A DNA stretch of 64,000 nt, taken from NCBI RefSeq assembly GCF_029227915.1, contig NC_079879.1:3658001-3722000 (forward strand), written 5' to 3'. Below, one piece after another: positions 53,310 to 64,000 of the stretch (positions are counted from its first letter, which is position 1; each line of letters opens with the position of its first letter). Source of the DNA: Hydractinia symbiolongicarpus. Lineage: Eukaryota > Cnidaria > Hydrozoa > Anthoathecata > Hydractiniidae. The notes under the pieces were generated by a model. It had not been told where the DNA came from and did no database searches. It saw only the letters and a list, made by a program, of their open reading frames with translations. The translations under genes and the position numbers were made by a program.

Positions 53310-54392
53310 GGTAAAGTGGGGTTACATTGTGCAGTGAGAAATTGCTCTAATGGTAGCTACAAGTTAAAAAAGTTAAAGGATAGTTTTTGTGAAGTGCATC
53401 AGACAACAAAAAAGAATGTTCGTGTAACTTATTTTCATTGATGCCGTTTCCAACGATCAGGAAAGATCCAGCTTCCAGAAAGATCTGGATCAACCTTGTG
53501 AATCGTTTAAAACCAGGCTCAAAAACTAAGTTATTTGAACCTGGAAAAAATTCAAGAATATGTTCAGCACACTTAAGATTTAAAACTAACTAAAGCTGAC
53601 CCTTATCCTACTCAAAACCTTGGTTATGGTGCCACAAGGAAGTTGAGTTCCTTATCATCAATGTTAACACCAAGATCTTCAGTATAAAAAATGCGTAATC
53701 CTTCATGTTCTTCTAAAAATCATGAAGTCGAAGAAATGGATATTTATGTAAGCAATCACAGTATTAATCCAGTCACTAATAACTGTGAGAAAGACCTTTC
53801 CTATTGTGGTGTTGATGCTAATGCTAACATTAATTCTTTACAATTATTTCATGAACTGCATGATATAATAAAACCATATGTTCATTACCGTTTTCACATT
53901 TGGAAAAAAAGAAAACCATATCTACCCCAATACGTAAGAATTCCAATGGAAAACAACAAAAACGCTAAACTCCAAAAAAAACGTGGACCCTGTAGAAAAG
54001 TCAGAAGACTTAGATTAGGACTACTATATAATGATTTGGCAGATAGGTTTGGTGTGTCAGTTGGTTTATGTTCAAAAATATTTGGATCATGGATCAAGGC
54101 TATGTCCCAGTGTTTAAAGTCCATAGTTTTTATGACTGAACAAGAAAGAATCACAGAAAATCTTCCTGATAAATTTAATGAGTTTCGTGGTGTTGTTGGC
54201 ATAATTGATTGCTCTGAGATTTTCTTAGAAACGCCAAAAGATCTGGAATTACAATCAGCCACATGGTCAGAGTACAAACACCATAACACAGTAAAATTCC
54301 TAATCTCAGTTACACCAAATTCATTTATTACTTTTATGTCGGAGCCATACACAGGAAGAATATCAGACAAAGCCATCAAGAATTATGACTGA
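53310..54392 (+). pseudogene. THAP-like finger plus DDE_4 transposase (ISL2EU/Harbinger-related), truncated
   Basis: The N-terminal Cys/His finger starts near 53,317 ('GLHCAVRNCSNGSYKL', 'DSFCEVHQ'). It changes frame before 'FPTIRKDPASRKIWINLVNR' and 'NSRICSAHLRF'. After a spacer, a 233-residue open frame at 53,691-54,392 holds 'LRLGLLYNDLADRFGVSVGL', 'GIIDCSEIFLETPKDLEL' with the first catalytic Asp, and 'EYKHHNTVKFLISVTPNSFI' plus 'GRISDKAI' with the second. The protein stops just after this, so the last acidic residue is missing. The element sits inside the duplicated RPF2 intron, so it inserted after the duplication or was lost from the other copy. No ends were found. Confidence 0.7.
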
Positions 54393-55314
54393 TAAAGACT
54401 TTCAAAAGAGTGTGCTTCTAATCCAATTTATTTAACAGTGCCACCTGGTAAACGTGAAACTTCTCAGATAACGCACAAGAAATAAAGAAAACAAGTCAAG
54501 TAGCTAAGGTTTGAATCCTTGTGGAACAAGTTATTAGGCGGGTGAAGACGTTTCGAATAATAGCAAATGAATTACCATTAACATTGTTGCCTCACTTTCA
54601 CGATATTTTGATAATATGTGCTGCATTGGCTAACTTGAAAAACCCTATTATGAAAATTTAAACATTTTATAGCATGGAATATTTTATATGTCATTTCATT
54701 CCTTCAGATAAATTTGTGGTCTGGTTGTTTAGGTTTTGTATATACAGATAAGAACTAAGTTTTTGCCTTTTTTCAAATTACCTCATTTAAATTGCTTCTT
54801 TATAAGAAACTGTGTCTTCTTTTATGTACAATTATACACACTAAACATTCTTTTAACACATGTATAATTAACACATATGTCCATTAATTAACAGATATGT
54901 CCATTATATACAATTTTGGCCAAGTACATATGCCCTCTTTTTCAACAACCCATCCATCTTTCACTGTCATTGGATCAGGCAATAAAATATCATCAAACTT
55001 TTTTTTGTACTCGTTGAGTAAAGAGCGTTCTCTGTGTTCCAATTCTGTGTCAACTTGACATCCTTCTTCGTACGCAGCGTTTCTTCTGTTATTTAATCTA
55101 TGAACACTATGTCAATCATAATAAAATTTCTCTACCGGTCTTTCTCTATATTATAACAGATGATCCGCATTTCAGTTTGCGCTCTCTGCATATGTATGCA
55201 TAAAATCGAAAATATCTATGCAATATCACTGCAGCGGATATTTCTCTTCTGCTCTCAAAACTTGAAATATATAATACTCCATCAATTTTTTACAATTATA
55301 TTGCATGTTTATAG

Positions 55315-55494
55315 CCGAGAAAGGTTAAGAATGCGAAACGTAATATTTTTGGCACCAAGACTGGTCGTTTTCATATGCAAAAACAAGATTTAGATACTTC
55401 ACAGACGCGTAAAATGAAAAGATTTAGAGGAGGCAAAAAGTCAGAAGACCGCGATAATCAAAAGAGACAGAAAACAGACCAAGATGATGAATGA
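55315..55494 (+). pseudogene. Duplicate of RPF2 exon 10, open frame kept
   Basis: A copy of 50,407-50,586 with an intact acceptor (TTTATAG) and a fully open frame to the same stop. Blocks such as 'IFGTKTGRFHMQKQDL' and the basic tail are retained with several substitutions. Upstream exons are broken or missing, so it is not a gene by itself. The 3' flank also matches the RPF2 3' UTR. Confidence 0.9.
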
Positions 55495-55964
55495 AAAACT
55501 CGGTTTCTATGGCTACCAACATCTCCAAGGACAATTAAAATTAATGACAGGATATTTGGATGAATTTTAAAGTGATTGAAACGGAAGCGCGAGTTGAATT
55601 ATCATCTCAATACGAACTGACGGTATAATAAGTTCCGTAGTGGGCTAATTTGATGCAATTACATCATCGTTTATTTTTAGTTCATTGCGTCATATTTGGG
55701 AAATTAAAAGATTGAGTGTAGAGTATACGTGTTTTCTTTTTAACAAGTTCGATTATATTATATTTACAAGCTAAAATATATATATTTCCCATCCAAGCCA
55801 AGTCTTTCGAGTCAATTTTTTGTTATTGGAGATTTGTGTTACCACGTCCAGCGTAATAAGTAGCGGAGTTTTTTTGTATACCAGCTCAATTCTGTTTTGT
55901 CAGCAGCATAATAAGTTTGTTATATTTGAGTAATGGTTGTAATTCGCTTTATAGTTCAACCAGT

Positions 55965-57476
55965 TTAGCCAGCTATATGTCCTGCATACTGCAACCTTTC
56001 GATGTAATCGTGTTTTACGCAGAAGTCGTTCCTGAATTTTCCAAAATTATAAATTTAATCAACCGCTGTTTCCTACTTTGTGAACAAAAATTAATCTGCA
56101 GCGCCTGGATAATTAGAGAATGCAAGTTTTGTCTTAATGTAACACTTATCTTTTGCCAAAATCGAAATAATAATATCTTTTTATCGTGTTGTTGTTGTTT
56201 TTTTAAGAAAATGGGGGCAATCATGGACTTTTGCGATATGAACCCTGTCATCTCTAAACATTATGAATAAAGTCAAACTTCATTACCTCCTTGTGTCAGT
56301 GTAAGGACAATATACATTGCAATGATCAGCAAGTATTCTTCCTTCATAAGCACCGGTTCCGTACTCTGCTCTTGGTCCGGTCCATGCCAACGGACATAAA
56401 CACTGGCCGGTTTTTTGTAAACATATTCCATCGTTTCTACCGCACAGTAAACTGCATGTTGGTATTTCTCGTAATTTTTTGGTGCAGCCCGGATTTCTAA
56501 AATTGTAACGTTAAAATTGTAAGTTTTTTCCTACAGCCATTCTGTACTGCTAGAAAGATTTTGTGGTTGTCAGCAAGAAATTTAGTGGTTAATAAATTTT
56601 TGTGGTTTATTAACAATGTCATTCACTGTCTCCATTGTGCTGATATTTTTTATAGGCTTTTAGCCGGAAAATTGCTTATTAATATCTGTCGGCTAGCCAC
56701 TAAACATGCATAATGAAGATAAAACAATGGAAAAGTATTGAGAGCGTGTTATTGCAACCTGCTCTCGCGAGTTTAATGCACAAATTTTGCCTCATTAGCT
56801 CAGACGTAAAATTTACCTCGCTTGATTAGACGTAAAAACTGACTTACTCTCTGCCAAATCCAATGTACGGACATTCTTGATCACAGTAATCTGCCACATA
56901 AGTATCTAGTGATCGATTATACACAGCGTTTGGTCCAATCCAACCACGAGTGCAACGACATCTTTTGTTGATACAGACGCCTGTTTTGCGATTACAACGG
57001 ATGTCACATTGGTTTGCATGCTGAATCTTTTCTTCTACGCATGATCCGTTCCTAGGTTTAAAGTAAAATAAAGTACTTAATAACAATAAGTAACTATTTT
57101 TTTTTTATTTTTTTTTTTTATTTTTTTGCCAAAACAGCAGGATTTTCACGGGAAAAGATTTACATACTCACCTATAACTATGCGTATAATGGCACGGTTG
57201 CCGACAATTATCTGCTCGTATTCTGTTCTGTGCTGTCACTGAATTGCTGTTACTTGGAATGTAAGCAGCTTTTGGTCCCGTCCATCCATAATCGCAGAAG
57301 CATTTGGGTTCAAGTTTTGGTTCTTTTATACACCAACCTCCTGGGTAGCAGTCTGGGCAAGGATAACAACTTAAGTTTAATTCTTTACATATTGCGAGTA
57401 CCACAACCTTTTGAGCATCAACCACCACGTTAAGGTTGAGAAATAGCAAACAAACTGCGATGAGAAGGCTCTTCAT
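55965..57476 (-). CDS. Secreted protein with repeated Cys modules, four exons
   Basis: Exons on the minus strand: 57,172-57,476; 56,848-57,051; 56,287-56,496; 55,965-56,031. All are GT-AG with matching phase, giving 261 residues. An N-terminal signal peptide ('MKSLLIAVCLLFLNLNVVVDA') is followed by three EGF-like modules, roughly one per exon. Each follows the pattern C-x3-C ... G-x-C-x4-6-C-x-C-x2-GW-x-GP-x-A-x-Y ... AD-x-C-x3-C. Examples are 'CFCDYGWTGPKAAY', 'CRCTRGWIGPNAVY' and 'CLCPLAWTGPRAEY'. The last exon ends 'NDFCVKHDYIERLQYAGHIAG'. The introns fall at the same phase between modules, which allows module duplication. It is convergent to RPF2 and its copy. I do not recognise a named family; extracellular matrix, mucus or defence roles are all possible. 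Confidence 0.8.
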
Positions 57477-60400
57477 ATCGACTGGATCTAAAATGAAAAT
57501 ACACGTGCGTAAGAGTGTTGTGGCAATGAACGATCTCTATTTATTTCATCTTTTGTATCAAATGATTTTAAAATGTCGGTATTGTAGTGAATATCTTACT
57601 AACTTCCTTGTAATATTGTTTTCTATGTATGACAAAGAATTATGTAACATCGATATCTCTAAGCTGTTTGCATTGTCACGAATGAATAGATTTGAATTGA
57701 TCGGGATATATTTATACCCTGTATTCCACAATTAGCAATCTAGGTAACGATCTTTTGAACAACAAAACACGGCAATTAAGCATGCATATAAAGAACAATT
57801 ATGTTCGTTAAATTTGATCAAAATTTTATTGGGTTCACAAAGGATATATATTAATGACTGGCGACCTAACAATTAATCTAAGTTTTAATCTTTTCAGATG
57901 TGCAGTAATTCATTCTGGGCTTATCGTGTTGTCACAAAAACAAATTCTCCGCATAGTTAAAGCCTGACAAATATGTTTTAATGTAATACAAATGTAGCTT
58001 TTATACTCTGCACTCATTGGTGCACTCGTCAAGAAACATTTTCTTTAGACACAAGCTCGAAGGAAGAAATGTAACTTTAAAAGGGGGAGAAATTATAAAC
58101 AGGACTAAATATTTGGGGAGGCAATCCGCACATATATTTCGGAAAATTTAGGTACGCCTTTAGTGTAAAAAAAATTGCCAAATAAAAAGAAAACTGAAGT
58201 AGTTAATTAAGCCACGGTAATCAACACGATGGAAAATCAATTTGCTAGGGTTTTTTTAAAAAAAACCCTCTTAATTTTGAATGTTTAAGAGTTCTTGTGG
58301 AAGACATAATACTTTCTAGTTACAGCATGAAAAGCCATGCTGGCCACACCATACACTAAATAGGACTATGCATTCTCAGTAGTATATATATTCAACTCCT
58401 CTACTATCTGGAACAGAAAAAAGGTAAAGAAGGGGAAAAAAGACTTCCGTACTGAGAACATATTCGCATTGAAAATCTACTTTTCTCACGCAATTTTGTG
58501 GAAGGTTGTAGCTATGAAGTTTGCCTAATTTAGTTTTTTAAAGGACTAAGAAAATTTCTGGATGAAGGATCAAAGTTAGAATACTTATGATTTGCATTTG
58601 CATTTTTTCTTGTTCATACAGGCTGATACAACGCCATATCATGTGATCAAAACCTTTGTCACTGTTTCACAGTGGAGTTAACCTTTCTAACTGTTTCGCG
58701 CGCAACAAAACCGAGAAAAAGGTCTGATTAGTTGAATGTTTATAAACAAAAAGATTTGATTGGCTTTTAATGTACGGTATTCTGTCGTGTTCCGGAAATG
58801 AACAATACAAATAAAAAGCTAGCGACGATTAATTAGATAAGAAATGGAAAATACAGTGGCATGAAAGCGTTTAACAACAACACGTGTTAATTGCTTGAGT
58901 GATTTGTTATTAAAATACGCCATGCGGCTCGTTATTTCACCCCTTTCATGCTTAATGATGGACAGTGATGTGGTAATAAAATTTATCGTACGAAGATTGA
59001 ATAAATTAATGTTTTATCGGACATATGAAAGTATTTTTTAAAAATCGAGAAACTATAAAGAAAAATCAAGTCACGTCCAAAATTTTTACTTCTTCCTAAC
59101 ATCTTTTATAGCCATTGGTGAAAGTAAGTCCGGCGTCGCGACGGGTGACAGTACCTTTTGCCGTTTGAGAATAGCAGAAGAATAATTAATAATTGTTACG
59201 TTGCCTCACTTTGCATGCTTTTCCCCTACTTAGTGCATGTACAATCGCCTTAAAATTTCACTGCCAGTAGCCTGACGTTTGGGTAAGCCACTAAAGTGAA
59301 AAAAATCAACAACTGTTTTGTTGCCCCGTAAATGAAAAGTTGTCTTAACAGAAACTCCTTAAAATTTATTTTTCTTCCCATCAAAAAAAATGTTTTTAAA
59401 CGTCTTTAAACAGACGCGATTAGCAAAGAAATATAAAAGGTAATGTTGATTGTCCGTAATTAAATAAATAAAAGTTAATAACCGTGACAAAATGGTAAAA
59501 ACTTTTTTTGGCATGCGTAATTTCTCTAGAGTAAGAAGTACATTCAGCCTTAACCTCATCTCTAGTGCCTATTGTCTCAAAAGGTGATGGAAACGAGCTT
59601 GATCCAGCATTGGCGAATATTAAGATTTTCTTATGAAAATCCTTTCAAAGTTTTCCTTGCTTGCTATTTTTGCTCTATTAATTTCCGGTATCCGAATTAA
59701 CGTAAGAGGAATTAATTATATCCAACCCTGCTCATCTCTTCTACTACTGCCAGTCACACTTTCAGCGAAACTTTCTTTTCTTACTGAATTTTATTAATAA
59801 CTGAATTGCAGTGGTCTGTTGCTTCGCTAGTTTAAACGGGAGAAATTTTTGCAGGTTTTTGCAATAAAGGAAAAATATTTGAGTGATTTTCATTTCCAGC
59901 AAAAATTTATTTTCTGAGGTAGCAACATAATACACCACTTTCGTGTCACACATTTGTGACAAGATGTACTGTACTGCCAAGTTTTTAGAGCTTCCTTTTT
60001 CTTTGTCGTTCTATTGCATGTAGCAGGTAAAGTTGGTTTAAAATATTTTAATATTTAGTATTTTCAGCTGCAACGCTTTTTTTGGTATGTTTTTGGTGGC
60101 AAGCAAAAAATCGATTTCTCTAAAAACCTATTTTTTTTAAATCCATTAAAATCCCCATGTAGCAGATTGAAAGATTTAGGCACGCACAAGAAATATCCCT
60201 GCTAAAACTAAATAAGATTTTATGTCAGCTTGCCTGCTTACCATGTACACTTTTTTAAAAGTCAACACAAGGCTCACATCCTTTACAAAACAAATCAGTT
60301 TGTAAGTAACAGTCTAAATTGGGTGAGTAACAACACAACCTAGACAATCAACAATAATTATAAAATCAGAAATGTTTTCCCATACTAAAAGTCTTCATGC

Positions 60401-63364
60401 AAACTTGATTATAACAAAAGTTTCACGTCTGCAACAAAATGGAACAAAAGAAACATACGAAGAAAGAGCATGTAAAAGAAGTTACCAGTTGCATAGGACT
60501 GTGTAAATCATTTTTTTTAAAACCCGACGGCGTGGATCTGAAAATGAACCAATGATATTATACAGACGGTATATATCTACATGCAGGATACTAAGTTACA
60601 AAAAAAAACTTTTAAAGAAAGTGAAATCCCGCCCGAGTGTTCCACAAAAAAACCGGACCGTTTATTCTCCTTATGATTAAGCCATCATCTTAGCCTAGCA
60701 CTGAGGCCAGAATTTTCTTTATATCATTGAACAAAAATATGTTGGGTGTCTTAGATTGCCTTTTGTTTCATTTTAATTGCAAAACAATTAGTGCTAAGCA
60801 TGAGAAAGTGTGAACACCATGGCAGTAGAACAAATTTAGTTACACTCTCCCACATATTTAATTGTTTGTTTTTATTTAAACATTGGATATGGTTGGAGCT
60901 TGAGGTTAGCATTTAAGTATATATAACAATCCTGTGTCTCCTCGTTGCTAAGGGCGCCATTATAAAACAGCCTCAGTTACTAACGAAGGAGGATGCTATC
61001 ATGATGTGACAGAAACCTACTCCAGATGTTCATACTTTGCTATTCTGTCAATTTCATTGTAATCCGAAAAGTATTTGCCAAAAACACTGTAAAGAAAACT
61101 GTGGGAAATTGTTCCTGATTTTACGGTCTGTTATTCATTAACATAATCCAGCAATATATTACTCAAAATTTAATTGTTTTATTAGGAGAATTATTTATCT
61201 CAACTCTTCAAACTTAAACGACATATGTCGAGAGTTCTTGAGGTATTATACAGTACGTCAAGATCCCTCATTAACAAATTTAAGTTAAAATTCAACTGAC
61301 TATCTGAGTACATTTTACCTGTATTTAAGGTATACTATTCTGTATCAAACAAGTATTGTAAAAGAAGAATAAAATCCTGCTACTTACGCTCTCAGTACTT
61401 GATCGGAATACCTTTTACTCCACTCAAACGTTACGTGTACATAAATAATCTTATTAACCACTTCACAGAGGACATCCCTAAGGGATGTTGTTTTTTTGTG
61501 TCTAAGGAAGATGTATAACGCATTGAGTTTGCTGTGGGGGCGCGAAAATAAAAGCAATATTTCGACACCATTTTCAAGTTATTCAATTATCTGTTTATGA
61601 AGATAAAACAGAAAAATAGGCATTGTGTCTTAGATCATAGTATCAACTCACTTGATTCCCTTTTACCATACATATCTTGCTCCATTTTCCAGCTCTTCAT
61701 ACCGTCACGATTTCCACCAGGAAGGCATACGGTCAAGTTATTTTCCGAATTAGAAACAGATTACCACCGGATTAATTAATTAATCTATTCTCTGCGTTAT
61801 AACTGTTTTGTTACGCAATGAAAGGAAACGGAAATATCCTTCGCAAACGTTTCCTAACAAGAGCACGAATATGAATTGATCCACTTTGTCTTTGATTTTA
61901 AAAAATTTTAATATCTCTACATTACTAACGATAAATTGCAACAGTGAGAATATGTTAAGCAGTGATTTTAATAATTCTATTGCATTTCGTATTTTCTTTG
62001 AATAATATTTACCATTTTCTGTATACTAACGGAGGTAGTCAAATAAACTTTCAAAAGTAACAATTTCGTTTTTAGGTCGACAACGAATTTTACCATGGAT
62101 ATGCTTTAACATAATTGTTTGAAAAAACCACGCCTACCATGTTTGTGGTACTGCGTTTTAAAATCAATCAGTCGAATCATAATCTTGTACCGAAGCCTTT
62201 ATGAGACAAAGTTGCAATCATCACAGTGCAGTCTAATCTAAAAGATCCTGGGCCCGAGTTTGGTGATTAAGGTATAGGACAATAACAGGAGAGTGTGCCA
62301 AAGTCATTATTCGTGATATACGTCACTCTATCCACACTTTAGAATGTTTGGTTGTTTAGTCACGTGAAAAGATTTCTAGGTAAACCTCATATTTCATAAT
62401 GCGCATTTTAACGACAGGCTTACTAAACTCGTGGTGTATTAATTAGAGCAAACTGCACATCATATCTACATAAACGTGTGAAGAAAAGGAGAAGTGTTTG
62501 TGCAAAGGATTTCAGCGTTATATCAACTATAGATTCTTGTTATTGTTTTCACATGAGTAAGAGACTAAAAACCCCAGCAAAACCTGCAAGTTCTTCCCAA
62601 AATCCTGAGGACGTTATCTCCTTGACTATTTTTAAGTAACCATGAGAAACTATGACATGAACATCCAGAACATATTTGCACTTATAGGCTTTTACTGTTT
62701 TGTAAGGCGATAAAATTAGTTACTGCTGTCTTGGATATATTTTTCCCAGCTTAGATTGACCATTTTTTTCTTACAAGGCCTGACATTATTACCAATACTA
62801 TTATTACAGTATTACGAATAAAATCCCAGAGTTAAATTCATTCCTATTTTTGAAATATTATAGTCAGGGAGTTTAGCGTTAGCTACAGCAGTTTCAAAAG
62901 TATGTCACACTTTTTTGATAATAGCGCTTGCCACATATTATAGTTTTATTTAGATATCTACTATTTATTTCTGATTTTTATTTTAATAAATTAATTTTTT
63001 ATCGTTTAAAAATTGGCCAGAAATTATACGATTTGAGTTAATGCAATTAAACATTTACAGTACGCTCTGATCAAACTTGAAAAATGTGGAATAAATTCTT
63101 AAGTGTGGAATCATACGGACAAAATTAAGGTATGACTTCGAAAAAGCTTTCCACGAGGAGGACATATTATATTGAGATACTGACAACATTAGACGGTCAC
63201 TGTGGCTTTGTTTATTGGTGATTATAAGGAAAAATCAATGTTGTTTGGTTTTAACGAGATATATATTTCTTAATTCATTTACAATAGTCGTGTCTTTATT
63301 CTTTTGGTGCTGAAGCAACAGTGAATTTTTTTTGCTGCAGAAATGGTCTCTAGATGCTGTGCAT
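57477..63364. other. About 5.9 kb with no gene recognised
   Basis: AT-rich sequence between two members of the Cys-module family. It probably contains the promoter of the gene ending at 57,476. I see short frames only, none supportable. A small T7/A8 palindrome with GGG/CCC ends lies near 58,247-58,269. Confidence 0.5.
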
Positions 63365-64000
63365 TTATTCTTGTGTGCCACCAACAACATGGTCGGCCAA
63401 CTGCAAACGTTCGACGTAATCAGGTTTTACGCACCATTCATTTCTATTAAAAAGCATGTGTGTTTTAGATAAAATGTTTAAGGCTCTTTTTCACTAAAAA
63501 GAAGTTTTTTTTAAGTAATTAATCACAAGCGATTCTGTTGATGTTTGGTCTGTATGTGGGTGATTATGTGGTAGATCTTAACTTGAATCTCTCTCTTAAT
63601 TTTGAATAACGTATACAGTATTGAAACAGCAGGAGGTAAGAAAAATGAAAAGTTGTGTTTACCTATTTAGGTACAACAATCACAATCTGTTAAATTTGGA
63701 ATAAACTCAATTTGATCTCCAAATGCAAAAATTTATTTTAGGCATAGACATGAAGAATATATATGTCTATATTTATTTTGCAAGTCCAAGTCCAAGCTTG
63801 CAGCTATACAGCAACCATGGTAGGAAACTCCTGTGTAGAGTAAATGCTATAGTTTAAACTAATGTACTTGTTTTGACTAGGGAGATCTTACCGCCTGGTT
63901 TTTGTGTACGGACAATAAACATTGCAAAAATCTGCAAGTATTCTTCCTTCATGTTTCCCTTCTCCATATTCAGCACGAGGTCCAGTCCACCCTTCGCAAC
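63365..64000 (-). CDS. Second Cys-module secreted protein, 3' part, runs off the window
   Basis: Two exons are visible on the minus strand. 63,892-64,000 is partial at the window edge ('GWTGPRAEYGEGKHEGRILA', 'CNVYCPYTKTR') and has donor G|GTAAG. 63,365-63,443 is the last exon ('EWCVKPDYVERLQLADHVVG', stop at 63,365-63,367). They join in the same phase as exons 3 and 4 of the 55,965-57,476 gene and are clearly paralogous. The 5' exons lie beyond 64,000. Confidence 0.75.

Noticed and set aside
1-64000. tRNA or rRNA genes
   Set aside because: No sequence with convincing tRNA or rRNA features was seen by eye; a covariance search was not possible.

Overview
This is AT-rich animal nuclear DNA, most likely from a cnidarian, and probably a hydrozoan (inference). 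Evidence: spliced genes with GT-AG introns and AATAAA signals, an orthologue of the ribosome-assembly factor RPF2, DZIP3-type HEPN proteins, and a mix of Polinton, DIRS, Kolobok, PIF/Harbinger and THAP/DDE_4 elements. CTAGCTAG-type runs are frequent. The gene models below are read by eye from reading frames, splice consensus and remembered family motifs; no search was run.

Layout. 1-3.5 kb: no gene seen. 3.5-7.6 kb: two HEPN-transmembrane-coiled-coil genes on the minus strand, either side of a plus-strand cysteine-containing gene of unknown function. 7.6-11.8 kb: two adjacent non-autonomous DNA-element copies. 13.8-19.6 kb: a PIF/Harbinger element (SANT/Myb-like protein plus DDE transposase) interrupted by a second element at 16.35-19.56 kb. 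The second element has an rve-type transposase, a HECT/G2E3-like gene and long inverted arrays of a ~19-bp repeat. 19.6-28.9 kb: a 26-bp perfect inverted repeat encloses a decayed DIRS retrotransposon (20.2-24.6 kb) and a Kolobok element (24,622-28,847, TTAA target duplication). 29.9-38.0 kb: a decayed Polinton/Maverick-like element (protein-primed DNA polymerase, small virion-like genes, packaging ATPase), followed by a ~440-bp GATAAT array. 42.9-43.3 kb: a LINE tail. 44.3-50.6 kb: the ten-exon RPF2 gene. 50.6-57.5 kb: a tandem duplication of the RPF2 3' end together with a convergent secreted Cys-module gene. 63.4-64.0 kb: the 3' end of a second Cys-module gene, running off the window.

The most interesting systems are these. 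(1) The Kolobok element carries an apparently intact three-exon gene for the zinc-binding cytoplasmic domain of P2X7 receptors, convergent with a broken THAP transposase. (2) The DIRS element appears to splice its gag over the whole RT/recombinase region to a short 3' exon that extends the RGG tail in frame. (3) The decayed Polinton contains three perfect short-spacer palindromes. (4) In the RPF2/Cys-module tandem duplication each unit keeps a different gene intact. Host genes that look functional are RPF2, the 261-residue Cys-module gene, its edge paralogue and the first HEPN gene. Nearly all transposon genes carry stops or frameshifts; the P2X7-like cargo gene is the clear exception.
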